DNA of 64,000 nucleotides from Pseudomonas sp. FP2335 (GTDB lineage Bacteria > Pseudomonadota > Gammaproteobacteria > Pseudomonadales > Pseudomonadaceae): contig NZ_CP117437.1 in the NCBI RefSeq assembly GCF_030687535.1, positions 1,509,501-1,573,500 on the forward strand, written 5' to 3'. A program made the translations under genes and the position numbers. The notes under the pieces were generated by a model, which searched no databases, had not been told where the DNA came from, and worked only from the letters and a program-made list of their open reading frames with translations. This document shows positions 6,876-15,004 of this stretch, one piece after another. Position 1 is the stretch's first letter. Every line of letters starts with the position of its first letter.

Positions 6876-9161
6876 ATGATTCGCACGCTGCCCGCTCTAT
6901 TTGCCCTGTTGTTCGCCGCGCCCTTGATGGCCGCGCCTGCCGGGCAACAGACCCTGTTCAATTTCGTCCGGCCTGCCGATGTGGTCAAGGTGGCGACCCA
7001 GGACGCCAGCCTGCCGCAATACAACGCCGAACAAACCCCTAAAGGCGAGGTGTTGCGCCGCATCACCTTCAACCCGGCCGCCGAACCGAGCCTGGTGCTC
7101 AGCCCGCAGAGCGGCGTCTGGGACTGGTCGCAGTCCGGCGCCATGAGCCTGCGCATCCAGAGTGCGATGGACTGGGCGCTGACCCTATACGTCAAAGTGC
7201 AGAGCGCGGACGGCAAGATCTTGCGCAGCCGCATCGACCTGCCGGCGGGTCCGGCGCAGACCTTGCTGATCCCGTTGCAAGCCAACTCACCGTTGAGCCA
7301 GGGCATGAAGGCTGGCCCGCCGATGCCGATCACCGTGGACGGCCAACGCGTGTTGCTCGGCGGCAGTTTTGGCGAAGTCGACCGCAGCCAGGTGGTTTCG
7401 GTGACCTTGTCGATGCTCAAGCCCAGCGCGGCCCAGAGCATCCTGTTGGAGCGCTTTGGCGTGCAGGACAGCGAGCCGGTGATCAAGGCTGCCTACAGCG
7501 AGCTGGTGGATGCGTATGGTCAGTCCACCCGTGCGCGCTGGCCGGAGAAGGTTGGCAGCGACGAACAACTCAAGGCCGCTGCCGCCAGGGAGCAGCAACA
7601 GCTCCAGGGCTGGTTGGCCTCGCGGGATAAATCCGCACTGGACCCGTACGGCGGCTGGAACAAAGGCCCGGCGTTCGAGGCCAGCGGTTTTTTCCGCACC
7701 GAGAAGCGCGATGGTCGCTGGTATCTGGTGACGCCGCAAGGCCATCCGTTCTACTCGTTGGGCGTCAATACCGTGGCCCCGGATAACAGCCAGACCTACG
7801 TATCCGGTCGTGAATGGATGTTCGCGGCGTTACCCAAGGCCGGCGAGCCGTTGGATAACTACTACGGCAGCGGCGATAACCGCACCGGCAATGGGGCCGG
7901 CGAAGGGCGCAGCTATGGTGCCGGGCGCTGGTACGACTTCTACGGCGCCAACCTGCAACGTACCTATGGCGGTGAGGGGTTCGACCACAAGCGTTGGGTC
8001 AGCCACACCCTCGATCGCCTGCAAGCCTGGGGTTTCAACACTGTGGGCAACTGGAGTGACGAAGCGCTGGCCCGCGCCGACCGCGTGCCGTACACCTTGC
8101 CGCTATCAATTGTCGGCGACTACGCCAGTATCAGCACCGGCACCGACTGGTGGGGCGGCATGCCCGACCCGTTTGATCCGCGCTTCGCCATGGCCACCGA
8201 ACGCGCCGTGGCCATTGCCGCCCGCGATCACCGTGATGACCCATGGTTGATCGGCTATTTCGCCGACAATGAATTGGCCTGGGCCGGTCCTGGCGATGAT
8301 CCGAAGTCCCGTTACGCCCTGGCCTACGGCACTTTGCGCATGACCACCGATGTGCCGGCCAAACGCGCGTTCCTCAAGCAATTGCGCGACAAGTATCGTA
8401 ACGAGGACGGCCTGTCGAAAGCCTGGGGCGTTCATGTGGCGGGTTGGGAGTTGATGGAAGACCCGGGTTTCGAAGCGCCGATGCCGAATGCCGAGCACCC
8501 GGAAATCGAGGCCGACTTCAAGTATTTCCAGAAGACCTTCGCCGACGCCTACTTCAAGACCATCTCCGATGCGCTGAAATGGCACGCGCCGAACCAGTTG
8601 CTACTGGGCGGGCGCTACGCGGTGAGCACTCCGGAAGCGGTGGCGTCGTGCGCCCAGTATTGCGATGTGCTGAGTTTCAACATGTACACCCTCAAACCCC
8701 AGGACGGTTATGACTTCGCGGCTCTGCGCGCGTTGGACAAACCCGTGCTGATCACCGAATTCAACTTCGGCTCGGCGGACCGTGGGCCGTTCTGGGGCGG
8801 CGTGACCCAATTGGCCAGGGAGGAAGATCGCGGCGCGGCGTACGCCAACTTCCTCAAGCAGGCCATGGCCGAGCCGTCGATTATTGGCGTGCACTGGTTC
8901 CAGTACCTGGATCAGCCGGTGACCGGGCGTCTGCTGGACGCTGAAAACGGCCACTTCGGGCTGGTCGGCATCACCGATGTGCCGTTCCAGGGCTTTGTCG
9001 ACAGCGTGCGCAAGAGCAACCTGGCGGCCGTCGAGCAGTTGGGCAAGGAGGCGGAAAAAGCCAAGGCGGCCAGCGCGGCGCATGAGCATGCAAGCGGTCG
9101 CTCGGGCGGTGACGGCAAAGGCGCCGGACATGCCGGCGGGCATGCTGGAAATGGTCATTGA
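6876..9161 (+). CDS. Exported GH50 / beta-agarase-like glycoside hydrolase
   Basis: A 761-residue exported protein; residues 1-19 form a signal peptide (MIRTLPALFALLFAAPLMAA). Residues about 25-200 look like a carbohydrate-binding-type beta sandwich. From about residue 265 a (beta/alpha)8 barrel begins (SGFFRTEKRDGRWYLVTPQG, YSLGVNTV). Two acidic motifs stand where a clan GH-A enzyme needs them: FADNELAW with E466 as acid/base and LITEFNFGSAD with E628 as nucleophile. Their 162-residue spacing is close to that of GH50 agarases. The C-terminal 35 residues are His/Gly/Ala-rich. Family knowledge suggests agarose or another beta-galactan as substrate; in a terrestrial pseudomonad the natural polysaccharide is unknown. 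Confidence 0.83.
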   Translation: MIRTLPALFALLFAAPLMAAPAGQQTLFNFVRPADVVKVATQDASLPQYNAEQTPKGEVLRRITFNPAAEPSLVLSPQSGVWDWSQSGAMSLRIQSAMDWALTLYVKVQSADGKILRSRIDLPAGPAQTLLIPLQANSPLSQGMKAGPPMPITVDGQRVLLGGSFGEVDRSQVVSVTLSMLKPSAAQSILLERFGVQDSEPVIKAAYSELVDAYGQSTRARWPEKVGSDEQLKAAAAREQQQLQGWLASRDKSALDPYGGWNKGPAFEASGFFRTEKRDGRWYLVTPQGHPFYSLGVNTVAPDNSQTYVSGREWMFAALPKAGEPLDNYYGSGDNRTGNGAGEGRSYGAGRWYDFYGANLQRTYGGEGFDHKRWVSHTLDRLQAWGFNTVGNWSDEALARADRVPYTLPLSIVGDYASISTGTDWWGGMPDPFDPRFAMATERAVAIAARDHRDDPWLIGYFADNELAWAGPGDDPKSRYALAYGTLRMTTDVPAKRAFLKQLRDKYRNEDGLSKAWGVHVAGWELMEDPGFEAPMPNAEHPEIEADFKYFQKTFADAYFKTISDALKWHAPNQLLLGGRYAVSTPEAVASCAQYCDVLSFNMYTLKPQDGYDFAALRALDKPVLITEFNFGSADRGPFWGGVTQLAREEDRGAAYANFLKQAMAEPSIIGVHWFQYLDQPVTGRLLDAENGHFGLVGITDVPFQGFVDSVRKSNLAAVEQLGKEAEKAKAASAAHEHASGRSGGDGKGAGHAGGHAGNGH

Positions 9162-9243
9162 TTCAGCGTTGACGGGTTCCCAAATCCTGGAATGACTGGA
9201 ACAATGTCGGCCACTTTTTACGGCGTTTTCCGAGGGGGCTTAG

Positions 9244-10389
9244 GTGCAGATTCAGGGTCATTACGAGCTCCAGTTCGAAGCGGTACGTGAAGCGTTCGCC
9301 GCGTTGTTCGATGACCCCCAGGAGCGTGGCGCCGGGCTGTGCATCCAGGTCGGCGGCGAAACCGTCGTCGACCTGTGGGCCGGCACCGCCGACAAGGACG
9401 GTGCCGAGGCGTGGCACAGCGACACCATCGTCAACCTGTTCTCCTGCACCAAGACCTTCACCGCCGTCACGGCCCTGCAATTGGTGGCCGAGGGCAAGCT
9501 GAAGCTGGATGCGCCCGTGGCCGACTACTGGCCGGAATTTGCGGCGGCGGGCAAAGAAGCCATCACCTTGCGCCAGTTGCTCTGCCATCAGGCCGGGTTG
9601 CCTGCGATCCGCGAGATGCTACCCGCCGAGGCGTTGTACGACTGGCAATTAATGGTCGACACCCTGGCGGCCGAGGCCCCGTGGTGGACACCGGGCCAAG
9701 GACATGGCTACGAGGCGATCACCTATGGCTGGCTGGTCGGCGAGCTGTTGCGGCGTGCCGACGGGCGCGGGCCAGGGGAGTCCATCGTGGCGCGGGTTGC
9801 ACGGCCACTGGGCTTGGACTTCCACGTAGGCCTGGCGGATGAAGAGTTTTATCGTGTTGCGCATATAGCGCGCAGCAAAGGCAATATGGGCGATGCCGCC
9901 GCGCAACGGTTACTGCAAGTAATGATGCGTGAACCGACTGCAATGACTACGCGGGCATTTGCCAATCCTCCGTCTATTCTGACCAGCACTAATAAACCTG
10001 AATGGCGACGCATGCAGCAGCCGGCGGCAAATGGTCACGGTAATGCGCGCAGCCTGGCGGGTTTTTATAGCGGTTTGTTGGACGGTAGTTTGCTCGAAAG
10101 CGACATGCTTGAAGAGTTGACCCGTGAACACAGTATCGGGCCGGATAAAACATTATTGACACAAACCCGTTTTGGCCTGGGCTGCATGTTGGATCAACCG
10201 CAACTGCCGAATGCCACCTTCGGCCTTGGCCCGCGTGCGTTCGGGCATCCTGGCGCGGGTGGTTCGGTGGGCTTCGCCGATCCGGAGCATGATGTAGCGT
10301 TTGGTTTCGTGACTAATACATTGGGGCCTTATGTACTTATGGACCCACGTGCACAGAAGTTGGTCGGAATATTGGCCGGTTGTCTGTAA
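9244..10389 (+). CDS. EstB-like serine hydrolase (beta-lactamase fold)
   Basis: A 381-residue protein starting with GTG at 9244, after GAGGGGGCTTAG. It has the class C beta-lactamase/esterase plan: SCTK at residues 67-70 (SxxK nucleophile and general base), GHGYEAITYGWLVGELLRRA around 152-172 with Y155 as probable second base, and HPGAGGSVGFADP near 338 in place of the KTG strand. No signal peptide is visible, so it is probably cytoplasmic. Proteins like this (EstB, LACTB-like) are usually carboxylesterases, not antibiotic-resistance enzymes. Third-position GC seems lower after about 9840 than before, without any break in the frame. Confidence 0.87.
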   Translation: MQIQGHYELQFEAVREAFAALFDDPQERGAGLCIQVGGETVVDLWAGTADKDGAEAWHSDTIVNLFSCTKTFTAVTALQLVAEGKLKLDAPVADYWPEFAAAGKEAITLRQLLCHQAGLPAIREMLPAEALYDWQLMVDTLAAEAPWWTPGQGHGYEAITYGWLVGELLRRADGRGPGESIVARVARPLGLDFHVGLADEEFYRVAHIARSKGNMGDAAAQRLLQVMMREPTAMTTRAFANPPSILTSTNKPEWRRMQQPAANGHGNARSLAGFYSGLLDGSLLESDMLEELTREHSIGPDKTLLTQTRFGLGCMLDQPQLPNATFGLGPRAFGHPGAGGSVGFADPEHDVAFGFVTNTLGPYVLMDPRAQKLVGILAGCL

Positions 10390-10531
10390 ACCCCTTGCTG
10401 TTTCACGTTTTTTTGTTACAAAGGCAACTATAAGAAGACGCTGACGGAAAGTATGTAACTTTATTCTTATCCTGGCGTCTGTTTAACGGGTCCTCGAGAC
10501 CCCTGGTTTTTTCTCATTTTGTGGATACCTC

Positions 10532-11575
10532 ATGTTATCGAACAAGTCCTTGGCACTCGCGCTTTGCCTCACTATTACCGGCTGTGCACAAACTCCACAA
10601 AATGATGCCGACGGTGGGCATTGGTGGTCATTTGGATCGGATAAAACGGCTGCCAAGGACGCAGTGACCAAGGTCGACGCCAAGCCGGACGCCAAGCCGG
10701 ACGCCAAGGCTGCCGCCGACGCCAAGGCCGCTGACTTGAAAGCCGACCTCAAGGCTGCTACCCCTGCACCTGCCGCCGCGCCAGCTGTCGCCAAGGCAGA
10801 GAGCGAAACCCATTGGTGGTGGCCGTTCGAAAGCAAGCCAAAGCCCCTGGCCAAGGTCGACGTGACCAATATCCCAATGCCTGACCCGAAAATCACCCAG
10901 GCCTGGTTGGACGACTATGAGCCGCGCCTGCGTGCTGCGATCAAGGACAGCAACCTGCAACTGGAACGTCGTGACAACGTACTGGTCGTGATCGCCCCGG
11001 TGGACGGTTCCTACAACCCGAAACGTCCGTCGATGTTGCTGCCGGTCACCCTGGGCCCGTTCACCCGCGTCGCCAAGGCTGTTGAAGCCGATCCAAAGAC
11101 CGCCGTACTGGTCCTGGGCCACGTCGACGCCACCGGCACTGCACCGGCGAGCCAGGCGTTGAGCAAGGAACGTGCACAGTCGATCGCATCGATCTTCAGC
11201 CTCAGCGGCCTGAAGCAGGACCGCCTGATGCTGCGCGGCATGGGTGACCTGATGCCACGTGCCGCCAACGACAGCTCCCAGGGCCGTGCGCTGAACCGTC
11301 GCATGGAAATTATGTTCACTCAGCGTACAACTATGTTGGCCTTGCTGAGCAAGTACAACTCGGGCAAGACCCCGCCAGTGGCTGAGATGGTTGCGGTGCA
11401 GGACGTTCCAGCACCTGCTCCGGCCGCCAAGACCCCGGCGAAAAAGGCGCCTGCCGCGAAGAAAGCCGCTGCCAAGCCCGCCGCCAAGAAAGCCCCGGCC
11501 AAACCCGCTGCCAAGAAAGCGGCCCCAGCCAAAGCCAAGGCGGCTGCACCGGCTAACGACCAGGCGAAAAACTGA
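10532..11575 (+). CDS. OmpA-family lipoprotein with Lys/Ala/Pro-rich tail
   Basis: A 347-residue protein. The signal with lipobox is ALCLTITGCAQ, lipidated at C18. Residues about 40-95 are a low-complexity Ala/Lys/Asp linker containing repeats of AKPDAKPDAKAAADAKAA. Residues about 150-265 are an OmpA peptidoglycan-binding domain (LVLGHVDATGTAPASQALSK, SSQGRALNRRMEIMF). Residues about 290-345 are a histone H1-like tail of KKAPAAKKAAAKPAAKKAPA repeats, as in AlgP. The basic tail on an outer-membrane lipoprotein is odd. The direct repeat in DNA (10678-10720) invites length variation. It precedes pdxH by 25 bases and may be cotranscribed with it. Confidence 0.88.
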   Translation: MLSNKSLALALCLTITGCAQTPQNDADGGHWWSFGSDKTAAKDAVTKVDAKPDAKPDAKAAADAKAADLKADLKAATPAPAAAPAVAKAESETHWWWPFESKPKPLAKVDVTNIPMPDPKITQAWLDDYEPRLRAAIKDSNLQLERRDNVLVVIAPVDGSYNPKRPSMLLPVTLGPFTRVAKAVEADPKTAVLVLGHVDATGTAPASQALSKERAQSIASIFSLSGLKQDRLMLRGMGDLMPRAANDSSQGRALNRRMEIMFTQRTTMLALLSKYNSGKTPPVAEMVAVQDVPAPAPAAKTPAKKAPAAKKAAAKPAAKKAPAKPAAKKAAPAKAKAAAPANDQAKN

Positions 11576-11600
11576 TCTGTTGAAAGAAGGATAAAACCGC

Positions 11601-12248
11601 ATGACCCAGGCACTGGCCGATATGCGCCGTGACTACACACGGGATGGTTTGAGCGAGGCGCAGGCCCCGAGCGAGCCGTTTGCGTTGTTCCACCAGTGGT
11701 TTGGCGATGCGGTGAAAACCGAGCAACCGCCGGTGGAAGCCAATGCCATGACTCTGGCCACGGTTGACCAGGACGGGCGCCCGCACTGCCGCATCCTGCT
11801 GCTCAAGGGCCTGGATGCCCAGGGTTTTACCTTCTTCACCAACTATCAGAGCGCCAAGGGTGAACAGCTCGCGGCGCGACCGTTCGCGGCGATGACTTTC
11901 TTCTGGCCAACCCTGGAGCGCCAGGTTCGCATCGAGGGGCGGGTGGTCAAGGTCACGCCTGAGGAGTCGGACGCTTATTATCAGGTCCGCCCATTGGGCA
12001 GCCGCTTGGGCGCGTGGGCGTCGCCGCAGAGCAAGGTCATTCGTGACCGTGAAGAACTGCAGGACTTGCTCAAGGCCACCGAGCAGCGTTTCAGCGATAC
12101 CCAGCCCGACTGCCCCGAGCACTGGGGCGGTTATCGCCTGCTGCCCGAGCGCATCGAGTTCTGGCAGGGCCGCGCCAGCCGCCTGCACGACCGCCTGAAC
12201 TATCGCCTGCAAGGGACCGACTGGACCCGCGAGCGCCTGGCGCCCTGA
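11601..12248 (+). CDS. pdxH: Pyridoxamine 5'-phosphate oxidase
   Basis: A 215-residue FMN enzyme that oxidises pyridoxine or pyridoxamine 5'-phosphate to pyridoxal 5'-phosphate, the last step of vitamin B6 synthesis and salvage. Family features: N-terminal [13 protein letters not shown]-binding [27 protein letters not shown], then [12 protein letters not shown] and the C-terminal signature [13 protein letters not shown] with closing RLAP. Length equals the usual 210-220. AAGGA lies 9 bases upstream. Only 25 bases separate it from the OmpA lipoprotein gene. Confidence 0.98.
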   Translation: MTQALADMRRDYTRDGLSEAQAPSEPFALFHQWFGDAVKTEQPPVEANAMTLATVDQDGRPHCRILLLKGLDAQGFTFFTNYQSAKGEQLAARPFAAMTFFWPTLERQVRIEGRVVKVTPEESDAYYQVRPLGSRLGAWASPQSKVIRDREELQDLLKATEQRFSDTQPDCPEHWGGYRLLPERIEFWQGRASRLHDRLNYRLQGTDWTRERLAP

Positions 12249-12288
12249 GCGTCACCTTTCGTCACCTCACCTGAATATTGTCCGTTGC

Positions 12289-12317
12289 GCCGAAGTCTCT
12301 ATTGCACAGACTTCGGC
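12289..12317. terminator. Hairpin downstream of pdxH
   Basis: GCCGAAGTCT and AGACTTCGGC make a perfect 10-bp stem around a 9-base loop, about 40 bases after the pdxH stop. There is no T tract; it is probably a 3' end stabiliser or an imperfect terminator. Confidence 0.45.
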
Positions 12318-12512
12318 CGCATCCGGCTGCGTGACTACAATGTTGAAACAGTCGTGACATCTATTGGCACAAGAGCTGGGCTACCGTTTGTCGAGTTTTC
12401 TGGTACTGGCAGTCTGTACTCAGGCTGAATGAAAGCAATTTTTTGCGGTGCGGGCCGTGACAGGCGCCAAGCTGCCGCGTTTAATGACCACCTGTCCTTT
12501 GGAGTTGATGCT

Positions 12513-12977
12513 ATGCGTAAGTCCGTTTTACTAGTTGCCTGCTTCACCACCCTGTCACTTCTGCTGGGTGGCTGTGCTTCGAGTCTGACCGGCGACTCGT
12601 ACTCCCGTGACGAAGCGCGTCGTGTACAGAGCGTTCGCATGGGCACCATCGAATCCCTGCGCCCAGTGAAAATCGAAGGTACCAAGACCCCAATCGGCGG
12701 TGCTGCCGGCGCAGTCATCGGCGGCGTTGGCGGCAGCGCCATCGGCGGCGGCCGTGGCAGTATCGTGACCGCGGTGATCGGCGCAGTTGCCGGCGGCCTG
12801 CTGGGCTCGGCCACCGAAGAAGGCCTGACCCGCACCCAGGGCGTGGAAATCACCGTCCGCGAAGACGACGGCAGCATGCGCGCCTACGTGCAGGCCGTGC
12901 AGGAGAATGAAATCTTCCGCATTGGCGACCGCGTGCGCATCATGACCGTTGATGGGACTAGCCGGGTTACTCGCTAA
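12513..12977 (+). CDS. Glycine-zipper outer-membrane lipoprotein (SlyB/Pcp-like)
   Basis: A 154-residue lipoprotein. The ATG at 12513 follows GGAG by eight bases and begins the signal MRKSVLLVACFTTLSLLLGG with lipidated Cys in LLLGGCASS. The core is a glycine-zipper 2TM segment (GGAAGAVIGGVGGSAIGGGR and AVAGGLLGSATEEG, residues about 66-108), followed by a small beta domain (GVEITVREDDGSMRAYVQAV, FRIGDRVRIMT). This is the plan of SlyB and the Pcp/OmlA lipoproteins, which stabilise the outer membrane under stress. A strong intrinsic terminator starts 18 bases after the stop. Confidence 0.93.
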   Translation: MRKSVLLVACFTTLSLLLGGCASSLTGDSYSRDEARRVQSVRMGTIESLRPVKIEGTKTPIGGAAGAVIGGVGGSAIGGGRGSIVTAVIGAVAGGLLGSATEEGLTRTQGVEITVREDDGSMRAYVQAVQENEIFRIGDRVRIMTVDGTSRVTR

Positions 12978-12995
12978 GAATTAGTCGCAGAAACG

Positions 12996-13031
12996 AAAAA
13001 CCCCCAATCGGGTGACCGGTTGGGGGTTTTT
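12996..13031 (+). terminator. Intrinsic terminator of the SlyB-like gene
   Basis: AAAAACCCCCAATCGG pairs with CCGGTTGGGGGTTTTT, a long GC stem ending in five T. It is symmetrical enough to work in both directions. Confidence 0.92.
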
Positions 13032-13150
13032 GTTGCAAGCCCGGTTAGTGGCTGGGCTTGCGGCTTCAAAGATGCATCGACCTGCATCCAAAGGCCCACG
13101 TGTTCCGGTAAGTGTGCTGGAGGTAAGGCCCAACTCACGGAGGGCCGAGT

Positions 13151-13249
13151 ATGTCCAAGTTTGCACGACGTACGTGGAACCTCGTAGTGAACGGCCTGCG
13201 TGCTTATCACGTCTGGAAGTTCCTGCGGGACAGCTTTGATGACCTTTAA
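13151..13249 (+). CDS. Unlisted 32-residue basic small protein
   Basis: An ORF of 33 codons with ATG at 13151 and TAA at 13247, below normal annotation cutoffs. CACGGAGGG lies 5-7 bases before the ATG, a strong ribosome site. The product starts MSKFARRTWNLVVNGLRAYH and ends VWKFLRDSFDDL; a helical wheel by eye puts W, L, V, F on one side and R/K on the other, so a membrane-surface helix is likely. The leader 13071-13088 has a GATGCA...TGCATC hairpin, and an intrinsic terminator follows 15 bases after the stop. Third positions follow the G/C-rich habit of the genome. I do not recognise the protein; a structured sRNA is the alternative. Confidence 0.6.
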   Translation: MSKFARRTWNLVVNGLRAYHVWKFLRDSFDDL

Positions 13250-13263
13250 GGTCTGAGAGGCGG

Positions 13264-13295
13264 AGCCGTCTTGGTTCAGGTCAAGGCGGCTTTTT
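13264..13295 (+). terminator. Intrinsic terminator of the small ORF
   Basis: GCCGTCTTG pairs with CAAGGCGGC (one G-T type mismatch) and TTTTT follows. It ends the transcript that carries the 32-residue ORF. Confidence 0.85.
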
Positions 13296-13303
13296 GGTGG
13301 GGT

Positions 13304-13639
13304 TCAGGTGAACATTTCTATGTCGTCCATTGCATCATTTACTGCCGCCGACAAAGAAGGGCTTCTTCGCCTGGCTTGCTCAAAGGCGGGAGCGATTTTT
13401 TCCATATCTACCTCGCCGAATCGACGTGCAATGTGACCGATAGCGACAATAGCTGCGGCAGCAATGTCACCTTCAATATGTTCGATAAACTGGAGGCAGG
13501 TTTCTTGTGCCCATGCACCGTCCATTTCATCAAGCCCAATTGAAATCAACGCTTCTGTCACTTTGCTCACATCTGAAGTGGCTAAATATTGTACTGCTTC
13601 ATCATGGGTCAATGATGGATCGTGGTATCGCATAGTCAT
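13304..13639 (-). CDS. Probable immunity protein of the pyocin-like toxin
   Basis: A 111-residue, acidic, all-helical protein (calculated by eye: many D/E, few K/R). Two helical hairpins with small-residue packing, YLATSDVSKVTEALISIGLD and GDIAAAAIVAIGHIARRFGE, suggest HEAT-like repeats, a fold used by several toxin-immunity families. Its ATG overlaps the toxin's TGA (ATGA at 13636-13639), the standard coupling of toxin and immunity genes. Acidity suits neutralising the basic toxin tail. Identification rests on position, coupling and composition, not on a recognised immunity family. Confidence 0.7.
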   Translation of the reverse strand: MTMRYHDPSLTHDEAVQYLATSDVSKVTEALISIGLDEMDGAWAQETCLQFIEHIEGDIAAAAIVAIGHIARRFGEVDMEKIAPAFEQARRRSPSLSAAVNDAMDDIEMFT

Positions 13640-14859
13640 TTGGTCTCTCCCAGTATTTTTCCCTTGCGGTTGGTTTTACCAGCTCTGATCAAGGCGTTTT
13701 TCATTTCTTGTCGCAATCCACTCCAAGGTCTTACATGGGCGTGATACGAACCCTCTTCGGTACGGTCTATCACTACGAATTCTTTGGTATGCGGATCGAT
13801 CGCAATACGGCGGCGCGAATTTGGTGGGTTCACCTCTATCGACGCATCAAGTGAATCAAGTCCGTTTTCAGGCCTTTTACTTTTAACCGAATTCCCCTTT
13901 TTACTGTGATAAGGCGCGTCCTCGTACTTCCAACTGACGACGATATACAGCGGTCTAACACCCGAATCCGCCGGGAACACCAGGATGAAATCTTTGTAGT
14001 CCGGCGGATATATCGGGTCGACGATAATGTTGGCGGCCTTCTCGTTGGCCGGGTACACCCATATATGCGGTGTCGAAGGCGCGGCTTGCAACGCCGGGAT
14101 GCCGAGGGTGTCACCGGGATTTGCAGCAGGCGTCCAGATCAGTTCAATCCCGTCACCCAGGTCGGCGATGTACTGCATCTCTTGCAACTGAAACTGCACC
14201 ACATCGACCATTTCCCAGTCGCGATTTTTGCCTGTGTAGAACGCGTATCCCTTGAGCGTGCCGTCCTCCCGTTGCTCGACATGCAAGCGAACCCGCGTGC
14301 GTGCTCTCGCCATGGAGCGCAGTTGCTCTTCGGTGTAGAGCGCGCTGTCGCCAAGACTGGAGGGCCAGATCAGCCCCACCAGGCCCGTCAGGAAGGCTGC
14401 CCCGGCAGTGCTTGCCCCGGCTGCGGCGACTGAGCCTGTAACAGTGCCGGCCAGCGCCAGCGTTCCGAGGCCTGCCGGCAAAGCACTGCCGCTGATTTTC
14501 TTGAGAGGTAGCACACCAGACTCGTCGGTCTCGCGACCGCCCAGCAACGCGTACTCGCCATAGTCCTCAAGGCGATCAAGCGGCACATAACCGGTGGGGT
14601 CGTGATAGTCGATGATGCTGTCCGGCAGGTTGCAGGACTTGGTAAAAACGCAGCCTATCAAGGGCGTTGGGGCGGGGTGCGGATCAGCCAGGCGGCTGTT
14701 TTCATAGGCTTCCTGGCGGGCGAGCAGGGTTTGGTGGGCTTTTTGCCGCGCTGCACGGGCCGCCAATTCGGCCTCGTTCATGGGCTCAAGCATGCGATAA
14801 CCGCCGGTGCCGGTTCCGTAGGACCGCCAGACTTGGAATGTATCCTTGGTATTTGCCAT
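13636..14859 (-). CDS. Short S-type pyocin-domain toxin
   Basis: A 407-residue protein in three parts. Residues 1-140 hold a helical Ala/Arg stretch and a Cys pair (CVFTKSCNLPD). Residues about 140-300 match the pyocin-S domain: Gly/Ala-rich ALPAGLGTLALAGTVTG, then LYTEEQLRSMARARTRVRLH, WEMVDVVQFQLQEM, IWVYPANEKAANIIVDPIYP and DFILVFPADSGVRPLYIVVS. Residues about 315-407 are the likely toxin: RRRIAIDPHTKEFVVIDRTE, YHAHVRPWSGLRQEMKNALI and Lys-rich KTNRKGKILGETK; conserved-looking D, H and R suggest a nuclease. No TonB box, receptor-binding domain or signal is visible, so it is shorter than secreted pyocins (over 600 residues). Delivery may be by another route such as type VI secretion. Confidence 0.82.
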   Translation of the reverse strand: MANTKDTFQVWRSYGTGTGGYRMLEPMNEAELAARAARQKAHQTLLARQEAYENSRLADPHPAPTPLIGCVFTKSCNLPDSIIDYHDPTGYVPLDRLEDYGEYALLGGRETDESGVLPLKKISGSALPAGLGTLALAGTVTGSVAAAGASTAGAAFLTGLVGLIWPSSLGDSALYTEEQLRSMARARTRVRLHVEQREDGTLKGYAFYTGKNRDWEMVDVVQFQLQEMQYIADLGDGIELIWTPAANPGDTLGIPALQAAPSTPHIWVYPANEKAANIIVDPIYPPDYKDFILVFPADSGVRPLYIVVSWKYEDAPYHSKKGNSVKSKRPENGLDSLDASIEVNPPNSRRRIAIDPHTKEFVVIDRTEEGSYHAHVRPWSGLRQEMKNALIRAGKTNRKGKILGETK

Positions 14860-14961
14860 CGTGCCCTCCTAGCGTGCTGCATAACGAGGGCCGACGTTAT
14901 GGCAAGCCGAGCAGGGGCGATGTAGGTCTTATCTGAGGAGGGAATGGGAACAGGAGGGAAA

Positions 14962-14991
14962 TGTGGCGAGGGAGCAAGCTCCCTCGCCACA
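14962..14991 (-). terminator. Perfect hairpin after nhaA
   Basis: TGTGGCGAGGGAG and its exact complement flank a 4-base loop, 14 bases beyond the nhaA stop. In the minus direction TTTCCC follows, so termination is plausible though the T run is short. The palindrome also resembles a REP-type element. Confidence 0.6.
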
Positions 14992-15004
14992 GTCATTGCA
15001 TTCG

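Noticed and set aside
9244..10389. Calling the SxxK hydrolase an antibiotic-resistance beta-lactamase.
   Set aside because: No signal peptide, no KTG triad motif in the usual form; it fits EstB-type esterases better.
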